Assembly (NCBI GenBank): GCA_036346395.1
Contig: CM070603.1
Location: 22,973,045 to 23,037,044 of the forward strand
Direction of reading: 5' to 3'
From: Hsuehochloa calcarea
Taxonomy: Eukaryota > Streptophyta > Magnoliopsida > Poales > Poaceae
DNA: 64,000 bases
Below the pieces are notes generated by a model. The model saw nothing but the letters and a program-made list of their open reading frames with translations. It had not been told where the DNA came from and made no database searches. Numbering within the stretch: position 1 is the first letter of the stretch; each line of letters starts with the position of its first letter. Shown here piece by piece: positions 58,490-64,000 of the stretch. The position numbers and the translations under genes are program-made.

Positions 58490-58850
58490 TGGACACTGCG
58501 TATTGTAATGTTCAAGCAAAGCTAGCTCTTGCGTGTAAGGGTCAATAAGTGTACCAGAATGAAAATGCGCGCTACGCCGAGCCGATGTTTGCTTGTTTTG
58601 AATTATATATACACAAATAATTCGTTTGGCGGAGAGCTTATATGGCTTATATATACATAAAACAATCTAGGATTTGCATAATTGATTGGTGCGTGGTAAC
58701 ATGCATAACCATTGGAAGACGCGGAGCTATCGGTCTGCAAATAAAAGCAGATGATGTTTGCGTAGGGCTTGACGATAGGCGAACCATGTCGGAGTGGCCA
58801 GTTTGTAAAAACCAGTTGAGTGACAAAGATGATGTCGCTTGAGAGCTTGA

Positions 58851-61800
58851 TGTGATGTCCCATTTTCGGACGGCAAATAGTACTTACCATTTTGGTTTTC
58901 GGTTTCCGTCGTTTTTCGTTTTTCCATTTTGTCGCCTAAATTCTGAAAACTCCGAGCTTCCTCTAAGCTCGGGTTTGTATTTCAAACCTCCATTCAATTC
59001 CCGAATTCAAATTGAATTCGCCCTTTTCAGTTTTGAACCCTTCCCAAAATCTGCCTCCCCTGTTTTGCTTGGGCCCAACACTATTCTTTTGGGCCAACCC
59101 AATTTCTCCCAGCCTAGTCATCTTTTTTCCCTCTCCCCAATTTTCTTTCCCGGACCAAATCTCCCTAGCCCACCTTCTTCTTTTCCCCACGGCCCGGCCG
59201 CATCTTTCCTGGCCGGCCCGCATTTCCACCTCCCTAGGCCGACTTTTTCCCCCGGGCCTGCTCTTTCCTTTTCCCCCGGCCCGGCCATGTCGCCTTCCCC
59301 GACCTCTTTTCTTTCCTTCGGTCGCACCGACTCCTCGGGCATGCCTCTTCTGTCCCCGACCCCCGTCCCCTCGGCCGCTTCGCCTTTTTCCTTCTCCCCT
59401 CTTCCCCGGTTGCGTCGCCCGCCCCCGTGCTCCTTCTCCATCGGCCCGGCTTCGCTTCTCCCCTTCCGTCGGCCTCCTTATACTCTCGGCCCACCAGCTC
59501 GCTCGACTTCTCCTTTCCCCCACCACTACAGCACCGCCCCCACACCTCTGCAGCGCCGCCCCCACTCCCCACCTTCTCCCCTGCCAGCCGCCCCCACAGT
59601 GCATCACCTCCACCACCTCCCCGCCTGCGCCGCCTACTCCCGCACCATGCCGCCTGCTCCGCCTACGGCGCCTTCCCGTCGTCCTCGCTGGTCCGCACAC
59701 CTGCTCAAACACCACCGCTTTCTTCCCCCCGCTGGTAAGTCTCTCCAAGAGCACCACCGCTTTTCCCCCCACCGCCAAGTCGCCCCTTCTGTCCGGCCGC
59801 CCAGATTACCACCTCACCCGTCAGCTGGCGCTGAGCCGAGCGCAGCGGCGACGCCTCGTGCCACCCAAGAAATGCGGCTCCCAGCCACCGTGGACCTCCG
59901 TCATCGTTCTCCCCTCCTACGCCGCCCTCGGCTCCCATCACTAGCGCTTGGAGCACCGAGGCGACACCCCAGTGCTTCCCCGCCCCGCCGACCGCTCGGT
60001 AAGACTCCCCGCTGCCCTACTCCCCTCTCTGCCGACTGCTCTCTCTGTGGCCGAGCCCCTCCCAGTGCAGCGACAATGGTTTGATCAGCATCAGTAATGT
60101 ATGAGTATTTGCCTCCTCAGTTCATTGATAGTTAGGGATTAGCAATGATCTTCAATGTCAATGGATGATTGTTGGCAGTATTTGGTGTAGCCAGCAATTG
60201 AAGTTCTGTGTTTGATCTCGCAATTGAGAATTGATGCAATAGGGCAGTAGGATGTTTTGTTGGCAGTGAATGGAATTGTTGATTGTTTCACTAGATCCTG
60301 ATTGTTAGGAGCAGTGATCATTAGTAGAGATATCAATATTGTTGGCAGTGAAGTTTCCATTGATCTGACAAAATCTGTGTATAATCCAGAAAATGAATCA
60401 TCTGTGAAGTGTTCTGACATTCGACAATCTGTTTTGAGTGCTGGCTTTTGAAACCTCTATATAATCTAGCATTTGAAATCCCTGTTGGTAATCTGACAAT
60501 TGAAATCTTGAAATCTCAGTGTGATTGTTTAGCAGTGGATTGAGTAGCAGTCAACTGAAATTATGTGTAGTAATATTGCTATCTTCCAAATCCGAAGTGG
60601 AGTATCCCTGCAAAAGTTCCTTCGACCTTACCCTCCATTGTATTTTTCCTTCTAGTAGAGTTTCTCCGCCAATTCCTCCTCTCGCTCAACTGGTCGTTTG
60701 ACTCTGTCAAACATTCCCGTGTCGCTCAATCTCTTCTCTTAAGCTCGTCCTCCGCGATCTTATTTAAAGCTCTCGTGTTTTATTTGGTCTTTTGGAGTTC
60801 TTAGGATTTATTTGGTTTTCTCGATCGTTGTCGCATAATTAGAAATCCAGAAGAAGCGACGACTCGAGCAGAACCAAGATTCAAGCAAAGGCGCAGCCCA
60901 AGACTTCCAGACCCCTGGTCAAGAAGGCCTTGAGTGAGATCACGATCGCGGTAAAATAGCCCAGGCGAGTCAACACTTTGATCATGTTGAACCTACATTT
61001 TATGCAAATTATGTTCTTTTAAAATATCAAATTGCATGCTTTAATTTCCTATGCAAACGTATGTCAAAAGCTCTAAGGTAGTTAAATGCCTATTTGATGA
61101 TTAATTAATTACTATACCATGTCCTTGATAATTGAACTCCCAAAATCCTTGTCACCCAAGTAAATATATGGTAACCTACTAGTTATAGGTCGTACTTAAA
61201 TGCCATGTTAGTCTTGTTTAAGTACCGGGGTATTACTACCCAAATCATCATTCTTTAAATCATAACAATTGTTTTGGGCAGTCATTGGGGAGAATGACTG
61301 AATTGGTTGAGGTAATTTATTTTCTACTTATCCAAAACCCTAAAAACTTGCTAATCCCCAATCTGGGCGGATGGAAGGATGGTGGGTGCCGTCGAGCACG
61401 AGAATGGTTGGTATGTGGTATGAACCGCCCAGATAATCTTAAGGACTTAATCATGCGATGACCTCCTATTGCAAAATAGTACAACCACAAGTCAATAATG
61501 GTGTCGACCCGACTAACTAATTGGTGCCCACCGGTACGTGCTGCACCATTGGGGGACTCCCCTTCGCTGTGAGCCCACGAGGCTACGGGTTGGGGTATGC
61601 GACTTATGGGACCCTAGGCGTAAGTCGTATGGCGCAAAAAGGGGTCTGGGTAAGTGGTTGTCGGGTCCCACGGGAGCAAAACTCTACTCAGGTGAAACCT
61701 TAGCGGGTGTGGTAAATACCGAGGGATGCCTTGTAAAGGCTTTATAATAATCTCCCCTTGATTCACATGTCCAAGGAAACGTGTGTATATATCAAGACGA

Positions 61801-62745
61801 TTATCTCTTGTGGGTAAAGATGTACAATCTCTGCAGAGAATAAAACTGTTCGAACAACCGTGCCCACAGTCACGGACGGACGTAGGAACTTACAAGATAT
61901 AGTTCTATTTCAAAAAAAACTTTTGTGGATGGGTTGAAAAATGTGCAGGGCTCATCTAGCCCTTGCTTTGGATTTTTCCCTGGGTAGCCTTACCCAGTGA
62001 TGATAATAGGTGGGTGTAATCACCATCGAAAATAAGCATGAAGGTGGAGATAGCCTCTGCTGTTATTAATTATTACACAATTAATCTCTTTTAAAATGCA
62101 ATTTGGTTAAAGTGCTAAGTGATAGGATTTTATAATATCTGTATTTATAAATGTTACTTTACACAAATAAAAGAACCCGAGCCACCCTTATTAAGCCTTG
62201 CATGTATATTATTACATCTGTTGTGTTGGCTCGCGAGCACGATAGTTGTGCTCATCCTCGCTCTTTTCCCAAACCCTCAGAAACAGGAACCTTGGAGCTT
62301 TCGACTACTACGAGGATCCAGGAGTCTGAAGACCCATGAGTTATTGAAGCATAGTTTAGTCCTTAGCTGTTCCAATCTCACCCCAGTCTAGCTGATTCCA
62401 TCGATTTTTGTGTGCCTCTTATATTGTCCGAAGTTTCGGATAATATCGGGTGTACACGGGTTCTCCAGTCACTTGCCTGTGGAGAGATGTGCTCTCACCC
62501 TCTTTACTTCCGTTGTTGCTTCCGCTATCTTTTGTAATGTATTCATTTGGCCTGTTCGATCCTTAATGTAAAAATTGGCCAGAAGCGGTCTATGTAAACT
62601 CTGATGTGTAAATTAATGAATGGTATGGTTTTACGTCATGTATGATTTGATTCAATAATGTGTTTGTGAAGTGCTATCTACTGATCCAGGGAATAGCACA
62701 GTGATTTTATAGATGAATCCAGATTAAGAAATCTGGGTGCCTACA
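58851..62745 (+). mobile_element. S3: solo LTR, gypsy type, 3.9 kb (copy B)
   Basis: It begins TGTGATGTCCCA and ends GGGTGCCTACA, with target copies CTTGA at 58,846-58,850 and 62,746-62,750. These are the same target bases at the same place as in copy A, so S3 was present before the duplication. It is 3,895 bp against 3,889 in A. The GC-rich part (59,575-59,990) differs most from A. Its long open frames end differently from those in A and are not considered genes. Confidence 0.88.
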
Positions 62746-62750
62746 CTTGA

Positions 62751-64000
62751 TCAACCAGAGCAACTAGGGAATGGATGATTACATACTGAGTGAAGTGCAT
62801 AGATGATTACATAGCAAGAGCAAGCCTGGTTAGAGCAATCTCTGCTTTGGGCAATCAACTAACGAAGGGGAGGAAGAATGATGAAATGTCGCAATCAACA
62901 TACTCTAGATCACAATGCCATCTGACATAAACTGAGACTACAAAATACAGTGACTTACAGAAGCGAGTCAGCTTAATGCGCGTCGTACCATTGCATAGAA
63001 CTTGTCTTTTAGGTTGCATAGAAAATCTAACGGAAGATCCGACGATCATACCATTGCATAGACCTTGTCTTTCGAGATGCATAGAAAATCTAACAGAAGA
63101 GCCGACGATCATACCATTGTTTATGTACACTAAATCATGATATTTGTGTTGCCCTAGAGGTTCGTCAAAGAGCTCAACAGCTGCACCTTCTCGGAAAAAG
63201 CAGGCAATAAAGATCAGAAGTAGGATTCATTGACATCTCTACCTCCCGCGATCCATCCATCTTTTAATATTTATCTGAACTGCAAAAGACCGTAAGCAAG
63301 AATCAAGACACATTAGTTCAGAATCAGCCCAAATTAATGCCCAATAAAATGTGTACTCATGTGCATGTATCCTCATTATTTTAATAAGTACACTTGAATT
63401 TGGCCTATACCAGAATTTGATAGAACTCTAACATGAGCTAAAGAATAAGAAGCCAGTACATAGAAGAATGATCTACAATCGAGCCATACTCACTACAATG
63501 GCACCAATTTCATTGAGTTTTTTGTTCCTCAACGTCATTCTTCGTGATCTATGGACATATTGCTTCAGCTCTTTCCTGGTTTGCCCACACATCTACCAAT
63601 TGGCCAACATCTTTCTAGTTATGTACACATTGTCTCAAAAAAGAATGTAATGTTGAATTTTTTTCCATGCTGCAATTTTTTTACAAAAAAAAAACAGGTG
63701 TACAACATCTTTCTAGATGTACAGCTAGCAAAGATCTTAGATCTCAACTGAGTATAATTATTAATTGCAAGCCGTTAAGGTGTTGATTCAGTACTGTTGT
63801 GAGAATCCAACGGAAGTATTTGCTGATCTAATAGAACAAAACATAAGATATAAGTGAAGTGCGAAGTATCATTGTTCCAGAATAAACAGTATGACAAAGC
63901 AATCAAAAGTATCATGTAATTCTTGGTGCAAGCTACAAGTGGCGGAGGATCAGGAGGGGCTGGAAGTCTGTGAGGCGAAAGCGACGTCGGTGGAGCGGCA
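62751..64000. other. flank of S3, copy B; no gene recognised
   Basis: Counterpart of 43,387-44,639. It includes the short tandem repeat (62,990-63,120) and ends inside the GC-rich stretch that in copy A looks like a possible minus-strand gene start. Confidence 0.5.

Larger units (their letters stand above)
56030..64000 (+). repeat. segmental duplication, copy B (runs off the window)
   Basis: It is the direct copy of 36,679-44,639 and continues past the window end. The left junction CAATGCCAAC/GGGGAAGGGG joins C3 gag to the middle of an LTR-like block. Most of the copy differs from A by isolated substitutions and short indels, with more differences in GC-rich stretches. The GC-rich LTR-like block occupies 56,030-57,020. 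Confidence 0.95.

Noticed and set aside
58963..59778. 271-codon Gly/Arg-rich minus frame in copy B
   Set aside because: In copy A the same region is split into shorter frames. It is antisense to another open frame in a GC-rich LTR part.
1..64000. tRNA, rRNA or other structured RNA genes
   Set aside because: I looked for tRNA-like arms and rRNA landmarks by eye and saw none. Primer-site matches to tRNA ends belong to retroelements. A tRNAscan or Rfam search would settle it.

Overview
This window is grass (Poaceae) nuclear DNA, most likely from rice or a close relative. The evidence is the set of transposon types: a BARE/Angela-like copia element with an LTR starting TGTTGGAAATATGCCC, a SIRE-like copia element with a third ORF, long solo LTRs of gypsy type, a CACTA end and a Mutator-derived MITE. 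A grass-type F-box pseudogene points the same way. The species assignment is inference from recall, not a search. Nearly all of the window is transposon sequence. The only gene that looks intact is a small intron-containing secreted cysteine-rich peptide gene, present in two copies (38,696-39,127 and 58,061-58,489).

Layout. 1-4,300: unannotated sequence, a CACTA-like end at 1,031, a broken F-box gene at 2,223-3,170, an LTR scrap and a hairpin. 4,461-36,678: a nest of retrotransposons. The outer layer is a minus-strand gypsy-type element (G1; gag-like coding plus two tandem-repeat arrays) split at 6,845/30,787. A 24-kb minus-strand BARE-like copia (C2, 6,846-30,786) is inserted in it. C2 carries a 1.2-kb tandem duplication of its own RT/RNase H end. 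One copy of that duplication was hit by a second copia (C1, plus strand, 9,035-19,949, TSD CAAGT). C2's 5' LTR was hit by a 3.2-kb solo LTR (26,748-29,937, TSD CTCCT). Another solo LTR (33,304-35,485, TSD CCTAT) sits in an old minus-strand LTR remnant to the right.

36,679-64,000: a large direct duplication. Copy A starts at 36,679, copy B at 56,030 (offset about 19.35 kb), and copy B runs off the window. Each copy holds an LTR-derived GC-rich block, the cysteine-rich peptide gene with its promoter, a 3.9-kb solo LTR (TSD CTTGA in both) and about 1.3 kb of further flank. Between the copies lie a 396-bp MITE with a 9-bp TSD and a SIRE-like copia (C3, minus, 47,279-56,029). The gag of C3 is cut by the duplication junction. 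The simplest reading is a tandem duplication of a 19.35-kb unit (36,679-56,029).

No operon-like or multi-gene system is visible. The features most worth attention are the duplicated 10-cysteine peptide gene, the duplication junction, and arrays of 11-bp CGG-N5-CCG palindromes in the LTRs and internal DNA of two different copia families. The retroelement genes all carry stops or frameshifts and are annotated as pseudogenes.
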